20,179 nt of DNA from Euryarchaeota archaeon UBA88 (GCA_002499545.1 DAME01000011.1:1-20179); one strand, 5' to 3'; shown: positions 9,259-17,043, counted from the stretch's first letter. The notes: generated by a model from the sequence alone, not told the origin. A program made the numbers and translations.

Positions 9259-9388
9259 GCCGGGGTGGCGTAGTTGGTAGCGCGTCGGACTCATAGGGCA
9301 GCCTTGATGGCAATCGTATGACGTGCAAACCCCTTGCGATGTCTGAGACATCCGAAGGTCGCGGGTTCGAGCCCCGCTCCCGGCACCA
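9259..9388 (+). tRNA. Elongator tRNA-Met (anticodon CAT), interrupted by a 54-base intron
   Basis: The two exons, 9259-9295 and 9350-9388, fold into a complete 76-base cloverleaf. The acceptor stem is GCCGGGG with TCCCGGC, and the D-stem is GCGT with GCGC. The anticodon stem is TCGGA with TCCGA around loop CTCATAA (anticodon CAT at 9292-9294). The variable loop has five bases, and the T-arm is GCGGG-TTCGAGC-CCCGC. A73 is followed by an encoded CCA (9386-9388). The anticodon stem lacks the three stacked G-C pairs of archaeal initiators and the acceptor starts G1-C72, so it is the elongator form. tRNA-Ile2, read by CAT after agmatidine modification, is less likely given the strong resemblance to euryarchaeal elongator Met. 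gatD starts downstream on the same strand. Confidence 0.93.
9296..9349 (+). other. Archaeal tRNA intron with bulge-helix-bulge splice motif
   Basis: The intron sits at the canonical 37/38 position. The splice motif is directly readable: a central four-base helix CTCA (9290-9293) with TGAG (9344-9347), a three-base bulge TAG (9294-9296) on the 5' side, and a three-base bulge ACA (9348-9350) on the 3' side. It is flanked by the anticodon stem on one side and GGCA (9297-9300) with TGTC (9340-9343) on the other. Cutting after the second base of each bulge gives exons that join to a normal seven-base anticodon loop. tRNA splicing endonuclease and RtcB ligase are the expected enzymes. An inner GCAA-ACCCC-TTGC hairpin can form in the loop. 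Confidence 0.9.
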
Positions 9389-9433
9389 CCTCGCTTGTAT
9401 CTGCATCGCAAGACGCTGCATCCGTCGGCGAGC

Positions 9434-10828
9434 ATGCGAACTGTTGATGTGCTCTCGGCTCTTGGTTCGAACATGGTTGATGCTGCTTCACCCGGCCAAC
9501 GAGTTAATGTCGAAGTCTCAACCCTCAACGGTGTCACTCAGTTGCAAGGAATCGTCATACCTCCAGCATCCAAAGGTCACCTCACGGTGAAACTGGTCAA
9601 CGGATACAATGCGAGTTATCCGTTGGAAGAAATTTCATCCATCGAAGTTCTTGGTGAACATGAAGCACAGCAAACCGTGCACAGTCACCCCCCCGAACAT
9701 TCCGATGATTTACCTCGCATTCGAATCCTTCACACCGGAGGGACTATTGCCTCGAAGGTGGATTACTCGACAGGTGCAGTCGTGGCTCGATTTGAGCCAG
9801 AAGAGTTGATTGCAAGCCTCCCTGAACTCACTCGCATCGCTTCAATAGAAGCCGTGAAGCTCGGTAATATGTTCAGCGATGACATCCGCCCACAGCACTG
9901 GAATGCTATCGCTGATGCTTCAAAAAAAGCGTTCGACGACGGTTGCGTTGGCGTTGTCGTCACCCACGGAACTGACACGCTCCACATTACGGCAGCTGCG
10001 CTGAGTTTTGCCTGGGCTGGAAAAGGATGCGCACCACCGGGAAGAATCGCTATGGTGGGGTCACAACGTTCGTCAGACCGTGGCTCATCCGACGCCACTG
10101 AAAATTTGCTTTCAGCAGTACATTGGGCCGCCCATGGCCCAGCACCTGTCGGTGGAGCCGGCGACGGAGTGGTTGTTATCATGCACGCATCAAACAACGA
10201 CGGGGAATGCGCAGTCTATCCAGGAACAGGTGTGCGAAAGCTCCACTCTACACGTCGAGACGCCTTTCAGCCGGTCAATTGTGAGGCACTGGCCTCGGTT
10301 GTGTTCGATAAAAATCAACCACGCATCGTTCTGTCCGATTCATACCAAACCATGCGCGATTCACAACCAAGCCGAGAGATAGCCCAACGACCATCGAAGT
10401 ACGAAACCGGTATTCGTATCGCTCAGTTCATTGCAGGACCCTGGCTTCATTCAGAAGAGATCGAGGCGATTGTGCAAACCGGCGTTCAAGCAATCGTGAT
10501 TCAGGGAACTGGACTTGGCCACCTTCCAATCGACGACCCTGAAAAGGACGCTCCTGAAAACACCAAAGTGTGGCGTGCTCTGACGCGTTGTGTCAACAGA
10601 GAAATCCCAATCGTTGTAACTAACCAGTGCATCAATGGACCGGTCGACATGAACGTCTATTCGAAGGGTCGAAAGCAACTCGAGATGGGATTACTCGGCC
10701 ACGGTAGCGTAACGGCACCGGATACCGTTGTTGTAAAAGTTCATTGGGCTCTTTCTAATTCAATGAAAGTGGCTGATGCAGTTGCATCGAATCTGTGCGG
10801 TGAAGGTATCAACATGCTCCGCTCCTAA
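9434..10828 (+). CDS. gatD: Glu-tRNA(Gln) amidotransferase subunit D (asparaginase-like)
   Basis: GatD with GatE converts Glu-tRNA(Gln) to Gln-tRNA(Gln), the archaeal route to glutaminyl-tRNA. GatD is the asparaginase-like subunit that releases ammonia from an amide donor. From the ATG at 9434 (464 residues) there is an N-terminal beta-barrel typical of GatD (GQRVNVEV through GHLTVKLVNGYNASYPLEEI). The L-asparaginase fold follows, with the first catalytic threonine in HTGGTIAS (100-107), the second threonine-aspartate pair in VVTHGTDT (about 175-182) and GSQRSSDRGSSDA (about 209-221). The N-terminal barrel separates it from plain asparaginases. A TTG at 9395 would add 13 residues but begins seven bases after the tRNA; the ATG gives the usual leader length, so I prefer it. 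The gene is 45 bases downstream of tRNA-Met and 37 bases upstream of the carboxyltransferase gene. GatE is not in the window. Confidence 0.93.
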   Translation: MRTVDVLSALGSNMVDAASPGQRVNVEVSTLNGVTQLQGIVIPPASKGHLTVKLVNGYNASYPLEEISSIEVLGEHEAQQTVHSHPPEHSDDLPRIRILHTGGTIASKVDYSTGAVVARFEPEELIASLPELTRIASIEAVKLGNMFSDDIRPQHWNAIADASKKAFDDGCVGVVVTHGTDTLHITAAALSFAWAGKGCAPPGRIAMVGSQRSSDRGSSDATENLLSAVHWAAHGPAPVGGAGDGVVVIMHASNNDGECAVYPGTGVRKLHSTRRDAFQPVNCEALASVVFDKNQPRIVLSDSYQTMRDSQPSREIAQRPSKYETGIRIAQFIAGPWLHSEEIEAIVQTGVQAIVIQGTGLGHLPIDDPEKDAPENTKVWRALTRCVNREIPIVVTNQCINGPVDMNVYSKGRKQLEMGLLGHGSVTAPDTVVVKVHWALSNSMKVADAVASNLCGEGINMLRS

Positions 10829-10865
10829 GCGATTCAATGAAAAGCCGAGACGAGGTGGAAAATGC

Positions 10866-12428
10866 ATGGCAGGGAATTCAAGCGAGCGTCTTGAAGACTT
10901 CCGCTACAAGCGTGAACTCGCGCGTTTAGGAGGGGGCCTCAAACGTCAAGAAGCCATCCGAGCAAGCGGTAGAGGCACAGCCCGGGATCGCATTTCCCTG
11001 CTCCTCGATGAAGACTCGTTCATCGAAATTGATTCATTTGTCACTCACCGTACCACCGACAATGGAATGTTCCTCCATCACACGCTTGGTGACGGAGTGG
11101 TAGCGGGTCACGGCACCATTAACGGCCGAAGGATCTACTGTTTCGCACAAGATTTCAGCGTTCATGGAGGCAGTATGGGTGAAATGCACGCCAAAAAAAT
11201 CGCTAAAATTGCCGACATGGCTGAGCGTGCGAAAGCACCTCTCGTTGGAATGTGGGATGGAGGTGGTCAGCGTGCTCATGACGGTATCGCTGCCTTGGCC
11301 GGCACAGGTGAATTGCTGGATCAACTCGTTCAGTGCAGTGGCCGAATCCCGATGATCAGTCTCGTTTTGGGACCTGTAGTGGGCGTATCTGCACTCGCCG
11401 CAAGCCTTGCTGACTTCACTGTTCTTGGAGAAGAACACGGACAACTCTTCCTCTCTTCACCACTTGAAACCCCAGAAGTGATTGAAGGTGAAGTAGATGC
11501 GGCTGGTCTAGGAGGCGCAAACCTCCACGCATCGCGCTCTGGTATTGCATGCCTGATTGCGGAGGACGAGGAAGATGCGTGCACACTTGCTTCTGAGTTG
11601 TTGGCATACCTTCCCGACCACAACATGGCAGAACCGCCGCTTGAGGAGACGGCAGACCCACTCGACCGACTCAATCCTGATTTGGAAGGGTTGGTTCCTG
11701 ATAACCCAAACAAACCGTACGACATGGTCAAAGTAGTCGAAGAAATTGTTGACGACGGGATATTCCTTGAATTGTTTGAAGCATATGCTGACAACATCAT
11801 CATTGGCTTTGCCCGCCTCGAGGGAAAGACGATTGGAGTTGTGGGTAATCAGCCAAAAGTATTGGCAGGTTGCCTTGATATCGACGCCTCAATCAAAGCA
11901 GCACGATTCATTCGAATGTGCGATTCGTTCAATATTCCTCTCGTGACGTTTGAAGACGTGCCTGGATTCCTGCCCGGAGTCGTTCAAGAATGGGGTGGAA
12001 TTATTCGCCACGGTGCGAAATTATTGTACGCGTATGCAGAAGCAACCGTTCCTAAACTCACATTGGTTACCAGAAAAGCCTACGGCGGTGCATACCTGGC
12101 AATGTCTTGCAAGCACTTGCAAAGCGACTACAACGTGGCATGGCCAACCGCAGAACTCGCAGTCATGGGAGCTGATGGAGCGGTTAATATCATCCATCGA
12201 CGTGAAATAAACGCAGTACCTGATGATGAAAAAGAAAGTGTCCGTCAACAGTTAGTAGCGGAATACAAGGCCAAATTTGGCGACCCGTATGTCGCAGCTC
12301 GCAACGGCTGGTTGGATGATGTAATCGAGCCGAAAGAGAGTCGGCTACGCCTCTGTAGAGCATTGAACGTCTTGCAATCCAAGCGAGAATGGAGCCCTCC
12401 GAAGAAACACGGCAATATCCCTTTGTGA
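10866..12428 (+). CDS. pccB: Acyl-CoA (propionyl-CoA-type) carboxylase carboxyltransferase subunit
   Basis: This subunit moves CO2 from carboxybiotin to an acyl-CoA (propionyl- or acetyl-CoA). The 520-residue product is the family's normal length and contains both crotonase-like halves. Near the start is GRGTARDRISLLLDEDSF (36-53). The N-domain oxyanion region reads GGSMGEMHAKKI (about 101-112) with DGGGQR (131-136). The C-domain has VPGFLPGVVQEWGGIIRHGA and RKAYGGAYLAM, both diagnostic. Sodium-pump decarboxylase alpha chains (MmdA) share these motifs, so exact substrate and direction cannot be settled without the partner genes; no biotin carboxylase or biotin carrier is in the window. The start at 10866 has GAGGTGG seven bases upstream; an earlier ATG at 10776 lies inside gatD and adds residues foreign to the family. 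The stop is one base from the stop of the convergent surface-protein gene. Confidence 0.93.
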   Translation: MAGNSSERLEDFRYKRELARLGGGLKRQEAIRASGRGTARDRISLLLDEDSFIEIDSFVTHRTTDNGMFLHHTLGDGVVAGHGTINGRRIYCFAQDFSVHGGSMGEMHAKKIAKIADMAERAKAPLVGMWDGGGQRAHDGIAALAGTGELLDQLVQCSGRIPMISLVLGPVVGVSALAASLADFTVLGEEHGQLFLSSPLETPEVIEGEVDAAGLGGANLHASRSGIACLIAEDEEDACTLASELLAYLPDHNMAEPPLEETADPLDRLNPDLEGLVPDNPNKPYDMVKVVEEIVDDGIFLELFEAYADNIIIGFARLEGKTIGVVGNQPKVLAGCLDIDASIKAARFIRMCDSFNIPLVTFEDVPGFLPGVVQEWGGIIRHGAKLLYAYAEATVPKLTLVTRKAYGGAYLAMSCKHLQSDYNVAWPTAELAVMGADGAVNIIHRREINAVPDDEKESVRQQLVAEYKAKFGDPYVAARNGWLDDVIEPKESRLRLCRALNVLQSKREWSPPKKHGNIPL

Positions 12429-12429
12429 T

Positions 12430-15222
12430 TCAGGATTTTTGCTGCGCTCGTGCGAGCAGACCACTGGGTTGCTTCTCAGATTCTGTTTCGATTTCTTCGA
12501 ACTCATGCTGCTCAAAATGTATGTCATTCGACCCAATGTTCGTGCTAGCATTCTGCCTGATTCTCACCACGAAAAGAACCAAGACAACGCTGACAACAAA
12601 ACCGACAATCGAAAGCGCTGTCATGGAGAGGCCGTCGGTGTCTGACGCTGCTTGTTGTGGCATTACTACTGGTTCGGAAGCGGTCAAATTGAGTGTCAAG
12701 TATGCAACGCTTTCCGTGTTGAGTTCGTCATCCATGACCGCTACTCGAATGAGAACTGAACCGTTGTGCTCAGTTGGAAGCGGAAGCATTGTCAAACAGC
12801 GGTTGGTCAAGGCATCAACGTCATAAACACACGAATGGGTCAAATTTTCGATCACTGTTCCATTGATTTGAATATCGGTTTGTACCGGCACTACCCCATC
12901 AGCATCGTACACCCACCATTGGAGACTTCCCGCTGTCGCATCGATGACGTTGAGTTCTTGCAGCGAAAGAACTGGCGCATCAGGGGATGGAGTCACGGTG
13001 ATGTTGAGCGTCGAGGTATAAACCGTCGTTCCATCATCGAGAGAGAGGGTCGTCAAATCATCAAACCCTGAGAAGTCCAATGAAGGCGTGATAATCAGTT
13101 GAGAGACCGAACGAGTCACAAGTACAGACTGTGATGAACTGTTCAGAGACCAAAACAGATTATCACCGTCGAGGTCCCATCCTAAATCTGAAAGATTCAG
13201 TGTGTGTGAACCGTCTTCCTCAACCGAAAAGACCCAATTTGAAGCGTTGATAATTGGGAGGTCGTCAATCGGTTCAACGTACGCTGGAACGTCAAGCTCC
13301 AGCGGAGTATTGACACCGTCCCCGACCAGAAGATGCACCACCGTAGCACCATTCAATTCTGACAGTGGGGTGAGTGTTAGCACTCCGTTTGAAACCACAA
13401 ACGAAACTGGCCCATACTCGCCTGAAGTTTCGCCCCCGACCGTTGCAAACAACATTTCGCCTTCTGGATCTTCGATGTAGTTTGACAGGTTAACGGTGAT
13501 GGGCGTGCCGTCTTCAAGCATGTTTTGCGTTGGAACGTTGCCAATTTTCACCGGTGCGTCGTCGACCGGAACAACCCGTACCATCGGCATTGACACCGCT
13601 TCATCAATCACGCCATCATCATCAGCTCGAAGCGATAGTCGTAATTCAGTCCCTCCCACTGATTCATCGGTGACTGTGTGGTAGACGGTGAGTCCTCGCG
13701 AATCTTGGTCAATGGCGAAACTGAAGTTTTCGTCAGAACCACCGACAAACTCTGCTCCATCGATGAGAATTGGTAAGCCGTCAGGGTCGTAGGCAAAGTC
13801 AGCAGCATCCACGTGAACGCTCCCGCGCTGTTCCACATCAATTCGCGGTGCGGGCTCCATCACTACCAAGGGCGAATCGGTTCGGACAAATGGAAACTCC
13901 ATCGTCGAAGGTGCTCCTTCGACGAACAATCGCATTCGGGCGGTGTGGGAACCAGGTGCGACGTCTTCCATCGGGAACAAGCATCTGGCATTCCCGTCTG
14001 AATCAAAACTGCCCGTAGTAGAATTCATTCCAAGAACAGTGCATTGGATTTCGGCATCCCATCCACCGGGTAATTCACTGAAGTTTCGCCCGTCTCGCAT
14101 GGTCCATTCAGCAACATAATTCACCGTCACCTCTGGCCCGAACACGGAGGTATTGGAAGGAGCGATGGATGTGTGGTTAATCACAAGAAAAGAACTGTGA
14201 AGCAGGTCTTCGACGATATATGCACCACTGTCACTGACGGTATGTGGGCTCAGTGGTCGGTTGAACGCCACTCGGAAATCCTGATGCGAACCCCGCAACA
14301 TCAAGTCAAGATACGCAACGACATGGTCGGCAGCAAATTGATTCTGCTCATCTCGAGAAAGCGTTGCATCACCGTCATTCAATCCCTCAAAGAACGAGGT
14401 TGAATCTTGGAATTGATAGTGATCCCCACCTATCATCTCGACCAGCTGCCAGCCGAGACCATCACCATTGGATAGCGTTGATTCAACATCTGAAGTTGGA
14501 GCGATTTCATCCGCTGTGCCGGTGAAGAACAATCCAGTTGAGGGAGCTGCAGGCTGGGCGATCCAATCATTTGGAGCGAGGGAATCCCAGTGGTTCGAAT
14601 TCCAGTCGCTGAAGTCTGCGCCCACGCCAAACATTGCTCGCGGCGGCTGGGTCGAGTTCGAAAGACTGCTGTTGTGCCAAAATGGGAGAACGCCATACGC
14701 ACCAGCAGCCCCTAAACCGTGGCCAGCAAGTGACCAATGTGCAAGATCGAACTGGCCAAAACTGCTCGTAATTGGGCCATCGCTTGACGCATTGAACACA
14801 ACAAGACGTTGGTGAACAAACTCGACGTGTTCAAGCATGTATTCAATTCCGTCAGAATCAAAACTCTCGGAATGAACCGCAACCACGTATCCGCGCTCGA
14901 CGATTCGAGAAACTAAATTCATGTATGAATCCAAAGACTCACCTGTGTCGACGAAGAATTGGATGTGAGGGAACGGACCATTCCCCGCCATGTCTGCGCC
15001 TTCACCCGACGTCATCGCAGGGTAGAGAAGACGAAACTCGTAAAATTCGGGCGCCTCGCTCCTTACATCATCCCACCCGACAGGGAAATCAACACCATCA
15101 TGGGGAGCAATAAACGACCGGTCTTCGGAATGATGTTGCCCGTTCACGAGCGGTACAAGATGCGTACACATCAGCACTGCGAGAACAAGTGCACTGACTA
15201 CAGTCGTGTTGCGCATGGACAT
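12430..15222 (-). CDS. Surface protein: alpha/beta-hydrolase-like domain (nucleophile Ser lost) + cadherin/Ig-like repeats + C-terminal anchor
   Basis: The 930-residue product begins with a signal peptide (about 1-28). Residues 60-310 look like an alpha/beta hydrolase of the dienelactone/PET-hydrolase-like type: FPHIQFFVDTG strand, ERGYVVAVHSES, the nucleophile elbow at 167-171, GTADEIAP carrying the acid Asp238, and GGDHYQF carrying His268. The elbow reads GHGLG, so the expected Ser169 is Gly. Residues about 390-850 are a run of Ig/cadherin-like repeats with EDG and DxDGD motifs (MLEDGTPITVNLSNYIEDPE; VEEDGSHTLNLSDL), probably calcium-binding. One membrane helix (865-886) and a 44-residue acidic cytoplasmic tail follow. 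ATG 15222 and ATG 15216 are both possible; AGGGA sits better before the second. It lies 44 bases downstream of the aroE-like gene on the same strand. It was probably an esterase ancestor turned binding protein; the substrate is unknown. Confidence 0.88.
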   Translation of the reverse strand: MSMRNTTVVSALVLAVLMCTHLVPLVNGQHHSEDRSFIAPHDGVDFPVGWDDVRSEAPEFYEFRLLYPAMTSGEGADMAGNGPFPHIQFFVDTGESLDSYMNLVSRIVERGYVVAVHSESFDSDGIEYMLEHVEFVHQRLVVFNASSDGPITSSFGQFDLAHWSLAGHGLGAAGAYGVLPFWHNSSLSNSTQPPRAMFGVGADFSDWNSNHWDSLAPNDWIAQPAAPSTGLFFTGTADEIAPTSDVESTLSNGDGLGWQLVEMIGGDHYQFQDSTSFFEGLNDGDATLSRDEQNQFAADHVVAYLDLMLRGSHQDFRVAFNRPLSPHTVSDSGAYIVEDLLHSSFLVINHTSIAPSNTSVFGPEVTVNYVAEWTMRDGRNFSELPGGWDAEIQCTVLGMNSTTGSFDSDGNARCLFPMEDVAPGSHTARMRLFVEGAPSTMEFPFVRTDSPLVVMEPAPRIDVEQRGSVHVDAADFAYDPDGLPILIDGAEFVGGSDENFSFAIDQDSRGLTVYHTVTDESVGGTELRLSLRADDDGVIDEAVSMPMVRVVPVDDAPVKIGNVPTQNMLEDGTPITVNLSNYIEDPEGEMLFATVGGETSGEYGPVSFVVSNGVLTLTPLSELNGATVVHLLVGDGVNTPLELDVPAYVEPIDDLPIINASNWVFSVEEDGSHTLNLSDLGWDLDGDNLFWSLNSSSQSVLVTRSVSQLIITPSLDFSGFDDLTTLSLDDGTTVYTSTLNITVTPSPDAPVLSLQELNVIDATAGSLQWWVYDADGVVPVQTDIQINGTVIENLTHSCVYDVDALTNRCLTMLPLPTEHNGSVLIRVAVMDDELNTESVAYLTLNLTASEPVVMPQQAASDTDGLSMTALSIVGFVVSVVLVLFVVRIRQNASTNIGSNDIHFEQHEFEEIETESEKQPSGLLARAQQKS

Positions 15223-15266
15223 CCCTGCTTCGAACTGGAATCATCTTCTTCTAATCTCTTTGGGCT

Positions 15267-16307
15267 TCACGCATAGGTTGAGAGTAAATTTTCAGCATGA
15301 ACTAACTGCGTGAGCAGTAAATCAAGGGACGGCAAATATTCTTTCAGATGAGGTGCCCACAGGTTTTGCCACGCCTCGAGATGTTGTGCGACCAGCATCC
15401 ATCGCCCATCAAGGGGCGTTTTAGTCAGAGATTGGAGGCGTGATTCAACATCACCTTCCATGGAAGCGTATCGTGGATTGAGGTTCAAAGCAGCCTTAGA
15501 GAATGATTGCGGAAGCGAAGGACATTCATCGAAATCAACCGCAAAATCAACGGCTTCAACACCGTGTTGTTCAATGTCTCCGTAAGACGAATCTAACTCT
15601 CTTCTGCCCTGGTAGAGTACAACTGAACCTCCGGCATTCCTCCAAGCCGAGGCAGTTGAGCGTGCCGCACCGCCGCCACCAGCGAGGCCTAGGACTGCGC
15701 CAGAGTTGGCCTCAACACCGTGATGATGGGCCAGTGCTACAACACCCAATCCATCGACGCCGGCGCACCACCATGATTTCCCGTCCCATCGCAGTGCGTT
15801 GACGGAATTCAATTCCATCGATTCATCGATTGAAACCACGGCCTTGCTCACGAGTTGATGCTTCAAGGGAGATGTGAAATTCATCCAAACTTCGCGCTCG
15901 AGGAAATCTGTCGGTAGTCGAACATCCTTTCGGAAATGAGTCGATTTCAATTCGGTCAATACTTGAGATGACACTGAGGAATCGTCTGTTGGAAGAAGGC
16001 GAGGATCGCTTTCTTCGATGCTGCAACCAAGTGCGACGGCCTTTTCCATCAATGCATCTGTGCGAAACTTACCAAACGGTGCGTCGGTCAAATCCCAGTG
16101 AGGAGCGGTCGGCGTGAACCCAGCATACCCCCACGCAAGCGCATCTTCAACCGCTGCCGTATCGACCAAATGAAGCGAATGCGATGCGAGACGAAACCCT
16201 ATCGTTCGGTCGAGTTTTACCAAATTAGCGTGGACAAGAGCGAGCAGAAGTGGGGAAAGAGAATGCGTAATGGGCTGCCCTGCAACCGCATACCTCACTC
16301 GAGCCAT
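15267..16307 (-). CDS. aroE: Shikimate dehydrogenase, divergent, with internal insertion
   Basis: AroE reduces 3-dehydroshikimate to shikimate with NADPH in aromatic amino acid synthesis. From the ATG at 16307 the product (346 residues) starts MARVRYAVAGQPITHSLSP, matching the family's N-terminus with the two substrate-binding serines (16, 18). The catalytic lysine is in NFTSPLKH (Lys149), followed by NSVNALRW (Asn170), AGVDGLGV with the paired Asp185, the Rossmann nucleotide-binding loop GLAGGGGAARS (207-217), and a Gln in VAQHLEAW (308). All core residues are therefore present. Serine 16 to Lys149 is 133 residues, against about 51 in E. coli AroE, so roughly 80 residues are inserted in the substrate domain. 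An upstream in-frame ATG at 16610 would add 101 residues unlike the family and run through the divergent promoter; I reject it. AAGGA precedes the chosen ATG. Confidence 0.87.
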   Translation of the reverse strand: MARVRYAVAGQPITHSLSPLLLALVHANLVKLDRTIGFRLASHSLHLVDTAAVEDALAWGYAGFTPTAPHWDLTDAPFGKFRTDALMEKAVALGCSIEESDPRLLPTDDSSVSSQVLTELKSTHFRKDVRLPTDFLEREVWMNFTSPLKHQLVSKAVVSIDESMELNSVNALRWDGKSWWCAGVDGLGVVALAHHHGVEANSGAVLGLAGGGGAARSTASAWRNAGGSVVLYQGRRELDSSYGDIEQHGVEAVDFAVDFDECPSLPQSFSKAALNLNPRYASMEGDVESRLQSLTKTPLDGRWMLVAQHLEAWQNLWAPHLKEYLPSLDLLLTQLVHAENLLSTYA

Positions 16308-16401
16308 GGCAGTCCTTGAAACCCGAAGTTTTTCAACATCATGGAAATTTATTATGCGAAACGGGGTAGTATTCAAAAGGGGAGAAGTCTTAGAAAACAC
16401 C
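16308..16401. promoter_or_regulatory. Divergent promoter region, aroE / flotillin cluster
   Basis: The 94 bases between the two divergent starts hold an AT-rich core, AAATTTATTAT (16345-16355). Read on the minus strand as ATAATAAATTT, it is well placed for an aroE transcript starting near 16322-16325. On the plus strand, TAGTATTCAAAA (16367-16378) lies about 26-30 bases before the ATG at 16402, which would make that mRNA leaderless and agrees with the absence of a close ribosome site. The assignments are made by eye. Confidence 0.4.
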
Positions 16402-16776
16402 ATGGAGTTCGCTACGCAAAGCAAGGGCAGTGGAATCATTTCACTCATGACCGCCGGATTAGGACTGTACTTTACCGCTGCAATGTGGGCAGAATTCAAC
16501 GATGCACTAGGAAACCTGCTTGGACCAAGTTTAGGAATCGTCGTTGGAACGGTTGTCTTTATGTTGTACCAAAGCAAGAAAAATGAAAAGGAATTTACAG
16601 ACGGCGGCAACTACCTCACCGCTGAAGGAACGGCAATCGTTCGCGATTCCGAGGGTCGTCTACAGCAGGTAGAAGGCATGATTGAGAAAGGACGAAACCC
16701 AGCTTTCTTTGTCGGAATGTTGTACTTTTTCATCATCGTGCTCAGTGAAATCTCGTGGTCAGACTTACTTCTGTGA
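16402..16776 (+). CDS. Small membrane protein, first gene of flotillin cluster, unknown
   Basis: From the ATG at 16402 the product has 124 residues with hydrophobic segments at about 9-28, 38-57 and 101-122. A charged loop of about 40 residues (NEKEFTDGG ... VEGMIEKGRN) lies between the second and third segments. I recognise no family. The in-frame ATGs further upstream (16270, 16306, 16354) would begin inside or opposite the aroE start, so the later ATG is preferred. The next gene follows after nine bases, and the NfeD and flotillin genes lie just beyond in the same direction, suggesting a function in the same membrane assembly. That link is inferred from position alone. Confidence 0.75.
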   Translation: MEFATQSKGSGIISLMTAGLGLYFTAAMWAEFNDALGNLLGPSLGIVVGTVVFMLYQSKKNEKEFTDGGNYLTAEGTAIVRDSEGRLQQVEGMIEKGRNPAFFVGMLYFFIIVLSEISWSDLLL

Positions 16777-16785
16777 GGCAGGCAA

Positions 16786-17043
16786 ATGGCTGGTCTTCTC
16801 GATGTCTTCATCATGAAGGACCGTATGAATCACAGTGAAAAGCCTATTTTTATTATTCTTGAAAAGGCTTCCATCCTCATCACGTTATTGGTGATTGTCG
16901 GCCTTGGCATGGCAATGAATCTCCCTTATTGGGGGGTTGCACTGATGTTTGGGCTTTCATTAGGGCCCGTTGTCTTCGGACATTACTACTTCCTCTACAT
17001 CCGTCCGATATTAAAACAGCAACAGGCGAAGATTGAAGAGTAG
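16786..17043 (+). CDS. Small two-helix membrane protein of flotillin cluster, unknown
   Basis: The 85-residue product has a short amphipathic start (MAGLLDVFIMKDRMNHSEK) and two hydrophobic segments at about 27-45 and 48-72. It ends with a basic/acidic C-terminus (KQQQAKIEE) likely in the cytoplasm. GAGG at 16775-16778 is seven bases before the ATG and overlaps the stop of the preceding gene, so the two are probably translated from one mRNA. No family is recognised. Position between a second unknown membrane protein and NfeD suggests it is an accessory of the flotillin system. Confidence 0.75.
   Translation: MAGLLDVFIMKDRMNHSEKPIFIILEKASILITLLVIVGLGMAMNLPYWGVALMFGLSLGPVVFGHYYFLYIRPILKQQQAKIEE

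Noticed and set aside
9304..9346. Box C/D guide RNA inside the tRNA intron (TGATGG near the start, CTGA near the end)
   Set aside because: The C-like box lacks the purine first base and the final A, no convincing inner D'/C' pair is visible, and the CTGA overlaps the splice helix. A covariance search for archaeal C/D RNAs or a guide match to rRNA/tRNA would be needed to revive it.
9395..9433. TTG start of gatD at 9395
   Set aside because: It begins seven bases after the tRNA end and adds residues not typical of GatD; ATG 9434 gives a normal leader before the barrel domain, though the TTG cannot be fully excluded.
10776..10865. Earlier start of the carboxyltransferase at 10776
   Set aside because: It lies inside gatD and lacks a ribosome site, whereas ATG 10866 has GAGGTGG at the proper distance and the family's normal length.
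16308..16610. N-terminal extension of the shikimate dehydrogenase to an ATG at 16610
   Set aside because: The extra 101 residues have no family resemblance and run antisense through the first gene of the flotillin cluster; the family's N-terminus begins at the ATG at 16307.
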